DNA of 64,000 bases, taken from contig NZ_CP075715.1 in assembly GCF_024584805.1 (NCBI RefSeq), positions 7,287,526-7,351,525 on the forward strand. The letters run 5' to 3'. Shown here piece by piece: positions 43,455 through 53,003 of the stretch; within the stretch, counting starts at the first letter, position 1; each line of letters opens with the position of its first letter. The position numbers and the translations under genes were made by a program. Source of the stretch: Streptomyces sp. FIT100 (GTDB taxonomy: Bacteria > Actinomycetota > Actinomycetes > Streptomycetales > Streptomycetaceae). The notes beneath the pieces were generated by a model, which was not told the origin of the DNA, did no database searches, and saw only the letters and a program-made list of their open reading frames with translations.

Positions 43455-44051
43455 ATGGACGAAGCCATGGACCGCACTCTCGACGCTGTCGGACCGAGGC
43501 TGAAACGCCTCCGGCAGCACCGCGACGTCACCCTCGCCGCCCTCGCGGAGGAGACCGGCATCTCCACCAGCACCTTGTCCCGGCTGGAGGCCGGTCTGCG
43601 GCGTCCCACGCTCGAACAGCTGCTTCCGCTCGCTCGCGCCCACGGGGTCACCCTCGACGAGCTCGTCGACGCGCCGCCGACCGGCGACCCCCGCATCCAT
43701 CTGCGTCCCATTCCCTGCGGTGACGGCTCGGTGGTCCTGCCGCTGACCCGCAGGCCCGGAGGGATCCAGGCGTACAAGTTCGTCCTGCCGACCGGGAGCG
43801 ACGACGCCGCACCCGAGCTGCGCACCCACGAGGGCTACGACTGGGTCTACGTCCTCAACGGCACGCTCCGCCTGGTGCTCGGGGAACACGACCTCGTCCT
43901 CAGGCCCGGGGAGGCCGCCGAGTTCGACACGCGCACCCCGCACTGGTTCGGGGCCACCGGTGCTGGTCCCGTCGAGTTCCTGAGTCTCATCGGGAAGCAA
44001 GGCGAACGCACGCACGTCCGTGCGCTGCCGGCACCCGGCCCGGCCCGGTAG
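43455..44051 (+). CDS. XRE-family regulator with cupin sensor domain
   Basis: A 198-residue regulator. The helix-turn-helix is at about 12-70 (TLAALAEETGISTSTLSRLE) and a cupin ligand-binding barrel at about 105-185 (HEGYDWVYVLNGTLRLVLG, FDTRTPHWFG). Such proteins respond to small molecules and often control a neighbouring operon; here the divergent methyltransferase gene is the likely target. No ribosome-binding site is visible, consistent with leaderless translation; ATG 43467 is an alternative start. Confidence 0.9.
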   Translation: MDEAMDRTLDAVGPRLKRLRQHRDVTLAALAEETGISTSTLSRLEAGLRRPTLEQLLPLARAHGVTLDELVDAPPTGDPRIHLRPIPCGDGSVVLPLTRRPGGIQAYKFVLPTGSDDAAPELRTHEGYDWVYVLNGTLRLVLGEHDLVLRPGEAAEFDTRTPHWFGATGAGPVEFLSLIGKQGERTHVRALPAPGPAR

Positions 44052-44080
44052 GAAGGCCCAGGGACCTCCGCGGCGCCCCG

Positions 44081-44133
44081 GTGTTGCTTGGACGGTCGGT
44101 GTTGCTTGGACGGTCGGTGCTGCTGGACGACCG
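44081..44133. repeat. 18-bp tandem repeat after the XRE-cupin gene
   Basis: Two exact copies of GTGTTGCTTGGACGGTCG and a third diverged copy, 30 bp downstream of the stop codon. Confidence 0.75.
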
Positions 44134-44179
44134 GCTTCGCGCCCGTCCCCCCCTCCCGGCCGGGCGGGGCGCGTGGCCG

Positions 44180-45079
44180 TCACACCTCCGCAGGCGCCGT
44201 CAGGCGCGAGCGCAGCAGCATCCGCTGGAGCTCGCGCGCCGCCCGCGGCGGCGCCACGTCGCTGCGGTGGGCCAGCGCGATCGTCCGGCGCAGACCGGGG
44301 CGGGCCAGCGCGGTGACCCGGAGGTCGCGGCCCGCCCGCGCCGCGACCATCCGCGGCACCACCGCCATGCCAAGCCCCGCCCGCACGAACCCCAGCACCG
44401 CGTCCATCTCCCCGCCCTCGACCGTGAACGACGGCTCGAACCCCTCCGCCCGGCACGCCGCCACCGTCAGCTCCCGCAGGTCGTACCCGTGCCGGAACAT
44501 CACCAGCCGCTCACCCTCCAGATCCGCGATCCGCACCGGCCGCCGCGGTGCAGGAGCGGCCGCCGCCGACACCACCACCAGATCCTCCTGGAGCAGTTCC
44601 ACCGTCGACAGCGCCGGTGAGGGCGTCGGCAGCGGCAGTACCACCAGCGCCAGATCGAGCGCGCCGCGCGCGAGCTCCCGTACGAGGTCGTGGGAGCCGC
44701 TCTCCTCGATCAGCAGCTCGATCCCCGGGTGCAGATCGTGAAAGGCGCGCAGCACGTCCGGCAGCAGGCCGGTGCACACGCTCGGCGTCGCGCCGAGCCT
44801 GATCCGGCCGCGCCGCAACTGCGCCAGCTCCTGCACTTCCCGCCGGGCCGTGTCCGTGTCCGCCAGGATCCGCCGGGCCAGCGGCAGCAGCGCCTCGCCC
44901 GCGTCCGTGAGCGCGATGTTGCCGCGGGCACGGCTGAAGAGCTCCGCCCCGAGCTCCTTCTCCAGCGCCCGGATCTGCTGGGACAGCGACGGCTGCGACA
45001 CATGGACCCGCTCCGCCGCCCGTGTGAAGTGCCGGGTCTCGGCCACGGCCACGAAGTACTGGAGCTGCTGGAACTGCAT
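44180..45079 (-). CDS. LysR-family regulator, divergent from succinate dehydrogenase
   Basis: A 299-residue LysR-type regulator with an N-terminal winged helix (HFTRAAERVHVSQPSLSQQI) and a periplasmic-binding-like effector domain (about 90-295). It is divergent from sdhCAB across 84 bp, and an ATAG-N7-CTAT site lies in the spacer; LysR proteins typically regulate such a divergent operon. ATG 45079 begins MQFQQLQYFVAVAET, the normal family start. Confidence 0.92.
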   Translation of the reverse strand: MQFQQLQYFVAVAETRHFTRAAERVHVSQPSLSQQIRALEKELGAELFSRARGNIALTDAGEALLPLARRILADTDTARREVQELAQLRRGRIRLGATPSVCTGLLPDVLRAFHDLHPGIELLIEESGSHDLVRELARGALDLALVVLPLPTPSPALSTVELLQEDLVVVSAAAAPAPRRPVRIADLEGERLVMFRHGYDLRELTVAACRAEGFEPSFTVEGGEMDAVLGFVRAGLGMAVVPRMVAARAGRDLRVTALARPGLRRTIALAHRSDVAPPRAARELQRMLLRSRLTAPAEV

Positions 45080-45089
45080 GGGACCCACG

Positions 45090-45104
45090 ATAGCCGGAGC
45101 CTAT
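45090..45104. promoter_or_regulatory. LysR-type T-N11-A box between lysR and sdhC
   Basis: ATAG-CCGGAGC-CTAT is an interrupted inverted repeat containing the T-N11-A pattern characteristic of LysR binding sites. It is 10 bp from the lysR start and 60 bp from sdhC, suiting autoregulation and control of sdh. Confidence 0.6.
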
Positions 45105-45163
45105 GGAGATGAGCCGGACCATGTCTTGGACCTCTGGGTTCCCCCCGCCCTAGCGTCGGGTCC

Positions 45164-45883
45164 ATGGCTCTCGCTACGCGGACGGACCGAAAGCAACCGG
45201 ACCGAAAACCGTCCATGACGCGCACCTTCTGGGGATCGACCGTCGGCAAGAAGACGGTCATGGCCGTGAGCGGCCTGATCATGCTCGGCTATCTGGTCGT
45301 CCATATGCTGGGCAACCTCAAGATCTTCTTCGGCTCCGACGAGTTCAACGGCTACGCCCACTGGCTGCGCACCCTCGGGGAGCCCTTCCTCCACTACGAG
45401 TGGGCGCTCTGGCTCGTCCGCGTGGTGCTGCTCGCCGCCGTCGTGCTGCACGGCGTGTCGGCGTACCAGCTCAGCCGCCGGGACATCAGGGCGCGTCCCA
45501 GCAAGTCCGTCCACAAGCGGCGCCGCGCGAGCTACGCCACCCGCACCATGCGCTGGGGCGGGATCATCCTCGGCCTGTTCATCGTCTGGCACCTGCTGGA
45601 CCTGACCACGCTCACCGTCAACGAGAACGCGGAGCACGGGCGCCCGTACGAGAACGTCGTCGCGACGTTCTCCACCTGGTACGGCAACACCATCTACATC
45701 ACCGCGATGCTCGCCCTCGGCCTGCACATCCGGCACGGCTTCTGGAGCGCGGCCCAGACCCTCGGCGTGGGCAGCGCGGCCCGCGACCGCGCACTGAAGA
45801 CCTCGGCCGACGTCCTCGCGCTGGCGCTGACGGCGGGTTTCATCGCGGTACCCGTCGCCGTCATGACCGGATCGGTGAGCTGA
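45164..45883 (+). CDS. sdhC: Succinate dehydrogenase / fumarate reductase cytochrome b subunit
   Basis: A 239-residue, five-helix membrane anchor that carries heme b and passes electrons to quinone. Histidines lie in helices at LVVHMLGN, VVLHGVSAYQ, IVWHLLDL and LGLHIRHGFW. One subunit replaces the SdhC/SdhD pair, as in the Bacillus-type enzyme. It is followed by sdhA after one base and then by sdhB. The product carries a 25-residue basic N-terminal extension; MTRTFWGS is an internal alternative start. Confidence 0.92.
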   Translation: MALATRTDRKQPDRKPSMTRTFWGSTVGKKTVMAVSGLIMLGYLVVHMLGNLKIFFGSDEFNGYAHWLRTLGEPFLHYEWALWLVRVVLLAAVVLHGVSAYQLSRRDIRARPSKSVHKRRRASYATRTMRWGGIILGLFIVWHLLDLTTLTVNENAEHGRPYENVVATFSTWYGNTIYITAMLALGLHIRHGFWSAAQTLGVGSAARDRALKTSADVLALALTAGFIAVPVAVMTGSVS

Positions 45884-45884
45884 C

Positions 45885-47839
<1,955 letters not shown>

Positions 47840-47843
<4 letters not shown>

Positions 47844-48586
47844 AGCTCAACCTGCGCGTCTGGCGCCAGAAGAACGCCGACGCCCCCGGCGCCATGGCCG
47901 TCTACGAGGTGGACGGCATCTCGCGGGACATGTCGTTCCTGGAGATGCTCGACACCCTCAACGAGGAACTCATCCTGCGCGGCGAGGACCCCGTCGCCTT
48001 CGACCACGACTGCCGCGAAGGCATCTGCGGCGCCTGCTCGCTCGTCATCAACGGCGACGCCCACGGCCCCGAGCGCACCACCACCTGCCAGCTCCACATG
48101 CGCTCCTTCCGGGACGGCGACACGATCGACATCGAGCCGTGGCGGGCCTCGGCCTTCCCGGTCGTCAAGGACCTGGTGGTCGACCGCTCGGCCTTCGACC
48201 GCATCATCCAGGCCGGCGGCTACGTCTCCGTGCCGACCGGCTCCGCCCCCGAGGCCCATGCCACCCCGGTCCCCAAGGCCGACGCCGACTCGGCCTTCGA
48301 GCACGCCGAGTGCATCGGCTGCGGCGCCTGCGTCGCGGCCTGCCCCAACGGCTCGGCGATGCTCTTCACCTCGGCGAAGATCAACCATCTCAATGTGCTG
48401 CCGCAGGGCGCGCCCGAGCGCGAGACCCGGGTGCTCGACATGGTCGCGGCGATGGACGGCGAGGGCTTCGGCGGCTGCACCCTGACCGGCGAGTGCGCGA
48501 CGGCGTGCCCGAAGGGCATCCCGCTGCCGTCGATCGCGGCCATGAACAGGGAGTGGCTGCGGGCTACCCGCACGTCCGGCCGGTAG
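47840..48586 (+). CDS. sdhB: Succinate dehydrogenase iron-sulfur subunit
   Basis: A 248-residue subunit with three clusters: the plant-type 2Fe-2S motif DCREGICGACSLV with a later Cys, the 4Fe-4S motif CIGCGACVAACPNGS, and the third set CTLTGECATACPKGI. It completes the sdhCAB operon. The frame ends with RATRTSGR at 48586; the arginine antiporter gene begins soon after. Confidence 0.95.
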
Positions 48587-48642
48587 CGGAACCGGCCAGG
48601 ACTGCCGAACCCCGGCGCGCATGTCCGAAAAGCCCCTCCAGG

Positions 48643-50142
48643 GTGGATAGATTCCCTGCACGGCCGCACCAGCCCGCGCAGGGGAGCAGAGACGAGACGA
48701 CCCATGCCGACTCCGTCGCCGAGGCGCCTCCGGCCGCCAAGCTGACCCTGGTCACGCTGACGGCGATGGTCGTCGGCTCGATGGTGGGCGCCGGGGTCTT
48801 CTCGCTGCCGGGGCGCTTCGCCCGGGAGACCGGGGTCGCCGGTGCGCTGATCGCCTGGGCCATCGCCGGGACGGGCATGCTGATGCTCGCCTTCGTCTTC
48901 CAGTCCCTCGCCGTGCGCCGGCCCGACCTCGACGCGGGTGTCTACGCGTACGCCAAGGCGGGTTTCGGCGAGTACCTCGGCTTCTTCTCCGCGTTCGGCT
49001 ACTGGGCCAGCGCCTGCGTCGGCAACGTCACCTACTGGGTGCTGATCATGTCGACGCTCGGCGCCGTCTGGCCCGCGCTCGGGGACGGCGACACACTGCT
49101 CGCCGCCGCGCTGTCGACCATCGGCCTGTGGGCGTTCTTCCTGCTGATCCGCCGCGGGGTCAAGGAGGCCGCCGCGATCAACCGGAACGTGACCGTGGCC
49201 AAGGTCGTCCCCATCCTCGTCTTCGTCGTCCTCGCGCTCTTCTACTTCGACACGGACGTCTTCGCGGACAACTGGGCCGGCGCCGACTACGCCGGGTCGT
49301 TGTTCAACCAGGTGCGGGGCACGATGCTGGCCACGGTCTTCGTCTTCCTCGGCGTCGAGGGCGCCAGCGTGTACTCGCGCCACGCCAAGCGGCGCGAGGA
49401 CGTCGGGCGCGCCACGGTGCTGGGCTTCCTCAGCGTCTTCGCCGTCTTCGCCTCGGTCACCATCGTGTCGTACGGCATCATGCCGATGAGCGAGATCGCC
49501 GAGCTGCGCCAGCCGTCGATGGCGGGCGTCCTCGAACACGCCGTCGGTGGCTGGGGACAGGCCTTCGTCAGCGCCGGTCTGATCGTATCGGTGCTCGGCG
49601 CCTATCTGGCATGGACGCTGATGGCCGCCGAGGTGCTGTTCGTCGCCGCCCAGGACGACGACATGCCCCGCTTCCTGGGCCGGGCCGGCGCCGATGACGT
49701 CCCGGTGCCGGCGCTGGTGATGACGACGCTGCTCAGCCAGATCGTGCTGGTCGTCACGCTCTTCTCCGACGATGCCTTCAACTTCGCGCTCGATTTCACC
49801 AGCGCGCTCACGCTGATCCCGTTCCTGCTGGCGGCGGCTTTCGCCGTCAAGGTCTGCCTGCGGCCGGACCGCCGCACCGAGGGCGGCCGGGGGTCGGGAC
49901 GCGAACTCGTCATCGCCGCGCTCGCCACGCTCTACACGGCGTTCCTGCTGTACGCGGCGGGGCTCAAGTTCGTGCTGGTGTCCTTCATCATCTACGCGCC
50001 CGCCACGTTCTTCTTCGTGAAGGCCCGCCGGGAGCAGGGCAGACGGCTGTTCTCGCCCGCCGAACTGGTCATCTGCGCGGTCTCCGTCGCTGGTGCCGTG
50101 CTGGGTCTCACCGCACTCGCCGCCGGGTGGATCAGCCTCTGA
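48643..50142 (+). CDS. arcD: Arginine/ornithine-type antiporter, start disturbed
   Basis: An APC-family antiporter of about 470 residues in the functional part (from LTLVTLTAMVVGSMVGAGVF), followed at once by arginine deiminase, so arginine/ornithine exchange is likely. The start is a problem. The natural-looking ATG at 48704, with GGGGAGCAGAGACGAG before it, is one base out of frame and yields only 13 codons. The only in-frame start nearby is GTG 48643, without a ribosome-binding site. Inserting one C after ATGCC would give MPDSVAEAPPAAKLTLV. Either a real -1 deletion or a sequencing error; end and family are secure, the start is not. Confidence 0.75.
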   Translation: MDRFPARPHQPAQGSRDETTHADSVAEAPPAAKLTLVTLTAMVVGSMVGAGVFSLPGRFARETGVAGALIAWAIAGTGMLMLAFVFQSLAVRRPDLDAGVYAYAKAGFGEYLGFFSAFGYWASACVGNVTYWVLIMSTLGAVWPALGDGDTLLAAALSTIGLWAFFLLIRRGVKEAAAINRNVTVAKVVPILVFVVLALFYFDTDVFADNWAGADYAGSLFNQVRGTMLATVFVFLGVEGASVYSRHAKRREDVGRATVLGFLSVFAVFASVTIVSYGIMPMSEIAELRQPSMAGVLEHAVGGWGQAFVSAGLIVSVLGAYLAWTLMAAEVLFVAAQDDDMPRFLGRAGADDVPVPALVMTTLLSQIVLVVTLFSDDAFNFALDFTSALTLIPFLLAAAFAVKVCLRPDRRTEGGRGSGRELVIAALATLYTAFLLYAAGLKFVLVSFIIYAPATFFFVKARREQGRRLFSPAELVICAVSVAGAVLGLTALAAGWISL

Positions 50143-50155
50143 CCGAAGCCGTCGG

Positions 50156-50218
50156 CACCGCAGCCACCGCAGCCACCGCAGCGACCGCAGGCACCGCAGG
50201 CACCGCAGGCACCGCAGA
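50156..50218. repeat. Seven 9-bp tandem repeats between arcD and arcA
   Basis: Seven units of CACCGCAGS, beginning 13 bp after the arcD stop. They keep an open frame in phase with arcA, encoding Ala/Thr repeats, but no start site supports translation. Confidence 0.85.
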
Positions 50219-50258
50219 CCGTCGACACCGTCGAGTCCCAGGAAAGGCCCCTTGCAGG

Positions 50259-51518
50259 ATGAACGACAACCGCACGCCGCGGCCGGCCCATGGCGTCCAC
50301 TCCGAGGTCGGCCGGCTGCGCAAGGTCCTGGTCTGCGCACCAGGGCTCGCGCACCGCCGGCTCACCCCCACCAACGCCGACGAGCTCCTCTTCGACGACG
50401 TGATGTGGGTGGAGAACGCCCAGCGCGACCACGCCGATTTCGTCAACAAGCTGCGGCAGCGCGGCGTCGAGGTCGTCGAGCTCCACGAGGTGCTGGCGGA
50501 GACGATGGCCGATCCGGAGGCCCGGGACTGGCTGCTCGACCGGAAGATCAGCGCGAACGAGGTCGACGCCGGGCTCATCGATCCCACCCGCGCCTTCCTG
50601 GAGTCGCTCGAACCGCGCACCCTCGCCGAGTACCTCATCGGCGGGCTGGCCTCCGCCGACCTGCCGGAGGAGTTCCGGCCGCCGTACCTCGCCCTCGTCC
50701 GGGAGTCCACCGGCATCCGCGAGTACCTGATGCCGCCGCTGCCCAACACCCTCTACACCCGTGACACCACCTGCTGGCTGTACGGCGGGGTCACGCTCAA
50801 CCCGCTGTACTGGCCGGCCCGCCACGACGAGACACTGCTGATGAAGGCTGTCTACCGGTTCCACCCGGACTTCACCGGCGCCACCGTCTGGTGGGGCGAC
50901 CCGGAACTCGACTGGGGCCAGGCGACGTTCGAGGGCGGGGACATCATGCCCGTCGGCAACGGCGTCGTCCTGATGGGCATGAGCGAGCGCACCTCGCGCC
51001 AGGCGATCACCCAGGTCGCCCTTGAGCTCTTCCGGAACGGAGCGGCGGAGCACGTCGTCGTCGCGGGGATGCCGAAACTGCGGTGGGCGATGCACCTCGA
51101 CACGGTCTTCACCTTCGCCGACCGGGACGTCGTCACGCTCTACCCGCACATCATGGACGGCGTTCACACCTTCTCGCTGCGCCCGAGCGACAAGGCCCCC
51201 GGCCTCGATGTCGTCGACGAGGGGCCCCGTGCCTTCGTGGCCGTCGTGGCACGCGCGCTGGGCCTGCCGGAACTGCGGGTGATCGAGACCGGCGGTGATG
51301 TGTACGCCTCGGAACGGCAGCAGTGGGACAGCGGCAACAACGCGGTCGCCCTCGAACCGGGTGTGGTCTTCACCTACGACCGCAACACGCTGACGAACAC
51401 CCTGCTGCGCAAGGCGGGGGTGGAGGTCATCACCATCGTCGGCGCCGAACTGGGCCGGGGGCGCGGCGGCGGACACTGCATGACATGCCCGCTGATCCGC
51501 GAGCCGGTCTCCTTCTGA
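50259..51518 (+). CDS. arcA: Arginine deiminase
   Basis: A 419-residue guanidino-group hydrolase that converts arginine to citrulline and ammonia. Catalytic elements are visible: LYTRDTT, FEGGDIMP, the histidine in MHLDTVFTF and the nucleophilic cysteine in GGGHCMTCPL. The antiporter gene upstream would bring in arginine and remove the product. No ornithine carbamoyltransferase or carbamate kinase follows, so the pathway is incomplete here. ATG 50259 chosen from the conserved N-terminus. Confidence 0.94.
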   Translation: MNDNRTPRPAHGVHSEVGRLRKVLVCAPGLAHRRLTPTNADELLFDDVMWVENAQRDHADFVNKLRQRGVEVVELHEVLAETMADPEARDWLLDRKISANEVDAGLIDPTRAFLESLEPRTLAEYLIGGLASADLPEEFRPPYLALVRESTGIREYLMPPLPNTLYTRDTTCWLYGGVTLNPLYWPARHDETLLMKAVYRFHPDFTGATVWWGDPELDWGQATFEGGDIMPVGNGVVLMGMSERTSRQAITQVALELFRNGAAEHVVVAGMPKLRWAMHLDTVFTFADRDVVTLYPHIMDGVHTFSLRPSDKAPGLDVVDEGPRAFVAVVARALGLPELRVIETGGDVYASERQQWDSGNNAVALEPGVVFTYDRNTLTNTLLRKAGVEVITIVGAELGRGRGGGHCMTCPLIREPVSF

Positions 51519-51564
51519 CCGCTCTGGGCACTGCCCATGGCATATGACCGAATCGCGCCCAACC

Positions 51565-51595
51565 GGCCTCCGACAACTTCCTGTTGCCGGAGGCC
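51565..51595 (+). terminator. Hairpin terminator after arcA
   Basis: GGCCTCCG and CGGAGGCC with CAAC / GTTG further in, 46 bp past the arcA stop and before the melC promoter region. Confidence 0.75.
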
Positions 51596-51679
51596 GCCCT
51601 GTAGGCATGGCCACGGCGGTACCGGTCGACCACCGGACCACCGCCGTTCCATCGCTTCCCTACCAGGGGGTTCACACGC

Positions 51680-52105
51680 ATGTCCACCATCACCCGCCGC
51701 CAAGCCCTGGGCGCCGCCGCCGGCGTCACCGCGGCTCTCGCGACCGCCGGCGCCGCGCAGGCGATACCGGTGTCGCAGGTGTCGCCGGTGACACCTGCGC
51801 CTGCGTCGCCGGCGACACCCGCGTCGGCGGACGCGCCGGAGCCGTTCGACGAGGTCTACCGGGGTCGCCGCATACAGGGCGGGGCCTCGCACGACGGCGG
51901 CCACGGAGACGGCCACCACGCGGGCCACGGCGGCGGCTACTCCGTACGCATCGACGGCGAGGAACTCCACGTCATGCAGAACGCCGACGGCACCTGGATC
52001 AGTGTCGTCAACCACTACGAGCCACTCGCCACCCCCCGCGCCACGGCCCGCGCCGCCGTCGTGGAACTCCAGGGCGCCGACCTCGTCCCGCTCACCCTCT
52101 CCTGA
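51680..52105 (+). CDS. melC1: Tyrosinase cofactor MelC1
   Basis: A 141-residue copper chaperone with a twin-arginine signal peptide (TRRQALGAAAG). A His-rich stretch (HDGGHGDGHHAGHGGG) probably binds copper, and the core is YSVRIDGEELHVMQNADGTW...HYEPL. In Streptomyces MelC1 loads copper into MelC2 and carries it through the Tat system as a complex. melC2 begins 17 bp downstream. The His-rich part appears longer than in the classic protein. Confidence 0.93.
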   Translation: MSTITRRQALGAAAGVTAALATAGAAQAIPVSQVSPVTPAPASPATPASADAPEPFDEVYRGRRIQGGASHDGGHGDGHHAGHGGGYSVRIDGEELHVMQNADGTWISVVNHYEPLATPRATARAAVVELQGADLVPLTLS

Positions 52106-52122
52106 TCCGGAGCACCACCGCC

Positions 52123-52950
52123 ATGACCGTACGCAAGAACCAGGCCCTGCTCACCGCCGACGAGAAGCGGCGCTTCGTCGACGCGCTCCTCGCCCTCAAG
52201 CGCAGCGGGGCGTACGACGCCTTCGTCACCACCCACAACGGCTTCATCATGAGCGACACCGACGGCGGTCCCCGCGTGGGCCACCGCTCACCGTCGTTCC
52301 TGCCCTGGCACCGCAGATTCCTCATCGAGTTCGAGCAGGCGCTCCAGTCCGTCGATCCGTCCGTGTCCCTCCCGTACTGGGACTGGACCGCCGACCGCAC
52401 CGCGGCGTCCTCCCTCTGGGCCGCCGACTTCCTCGGCGGCACCGGCCGCGCGCGGGACGGACAGGTCATGGACGGCCCCTTCTCGGCCGCATCCGGCGCC
52501 TGGCCGATCACCGTGCGCGTCGACGGGCGCGGCTATCTGCGGCGCGCACTCGGCGCGAACGGGGTGCAGCTGCCGACCCGGGCCGAGGTCGACTCGGTCC
52601 TCGCGATACCGGCGTACGACGCCCCGCCGTGGAACAGCGCGTCCGACGGCTTCCGCAACCATCTGGAGGGCTGGCGCGGGGTCAATCTGCACAACCGGGT
52701 GCACGTCTGGGTCGGCGGCCAGATGGCGACCGGCGTCTCCCCGAACGACCCCGTGTTCTGGCTGCACCACGCCTTCGTCGACCGGCTCTGGATCGAGTGG
52801 GGGGAACGCCACCCCGACTCCCCGTATCTGCCGGCCATCGGGACCGCGGACGTCGTCGACCTGCGCGGCACGATGCGCCCGTGGGACGACGTGACCCCGG
52901 CCGACATGCTCGACCACACGCCCCACTACACATACGACGCGGCCGCCTGA
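52123..52950 (+). CDS. melC2: Tyrosinase MelC2
   Basis: A 275-residue type-3 copper monooxygenase that oxidises tyrosine and DOPA towards melanin. CuA ligands are in TTHNGF and in GHRSPSFLPWHRRFL; CuB ligands in NLHNRVHVW and FWLHHAFVDRLW. It has no signal peptide of its own, as expected when it is exported with MelC1. Length is normal. Confidence 0.95.
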   Translation: MTVRKNQALLTADEKRRFVDALLALKRSGAYDAFVTTHNGFIMSDTDGGPRVGHRSPSFLPWHRRFLIEFEQALQSVDPSVSLPYWDWTADRTAASSLWAADFLGGTGRARDGQVMDGPFSAASGAWPITVRVDGRGYLRRALGANGVQLPTRAEVDSVLAIPAYDAPPWNSASDGFRNHLEGWRGVNLHNRVHVWVGGQMATGVSPNDPVFWLHHAFVDRLWIEWGERHPDSPYLPAIGTADVVDLRGTMRPWDDVTPADMLDHTPHYTYDAAA

Positions 52951-52980
52951 GGCAGGAGGCAGGAGGCAGGAGGCAGGAGG
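52950..52980. repeat. 7-bp tandem repeat starting in the melC2 stop codon
   Basis: Four copies of AGGCAGG starting at the last base of the melC2 TGA, then a partial copy. Confidence 0.85.
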
Positions 52981-53003
52981 GAACGCAGGCAGGCGGGCCG
53001 CTT

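Noticed and set aside
48704..48745. Separate 13-codon gene before arcD
   Set aside because: It has a good ribosome-binding site, but the sequence is readily explained as the arcD start displaced by one base; treated as a frameshift, not as a gene.
50127..50258. Extension of arginine deiminase through the 9-bp repeats
   Set aside because: The frame is open and gives Ala/Thr repeats, but conserved sequence begins at MNDNRTPRPAHGVHSEVGRL and the extension has no start signal.
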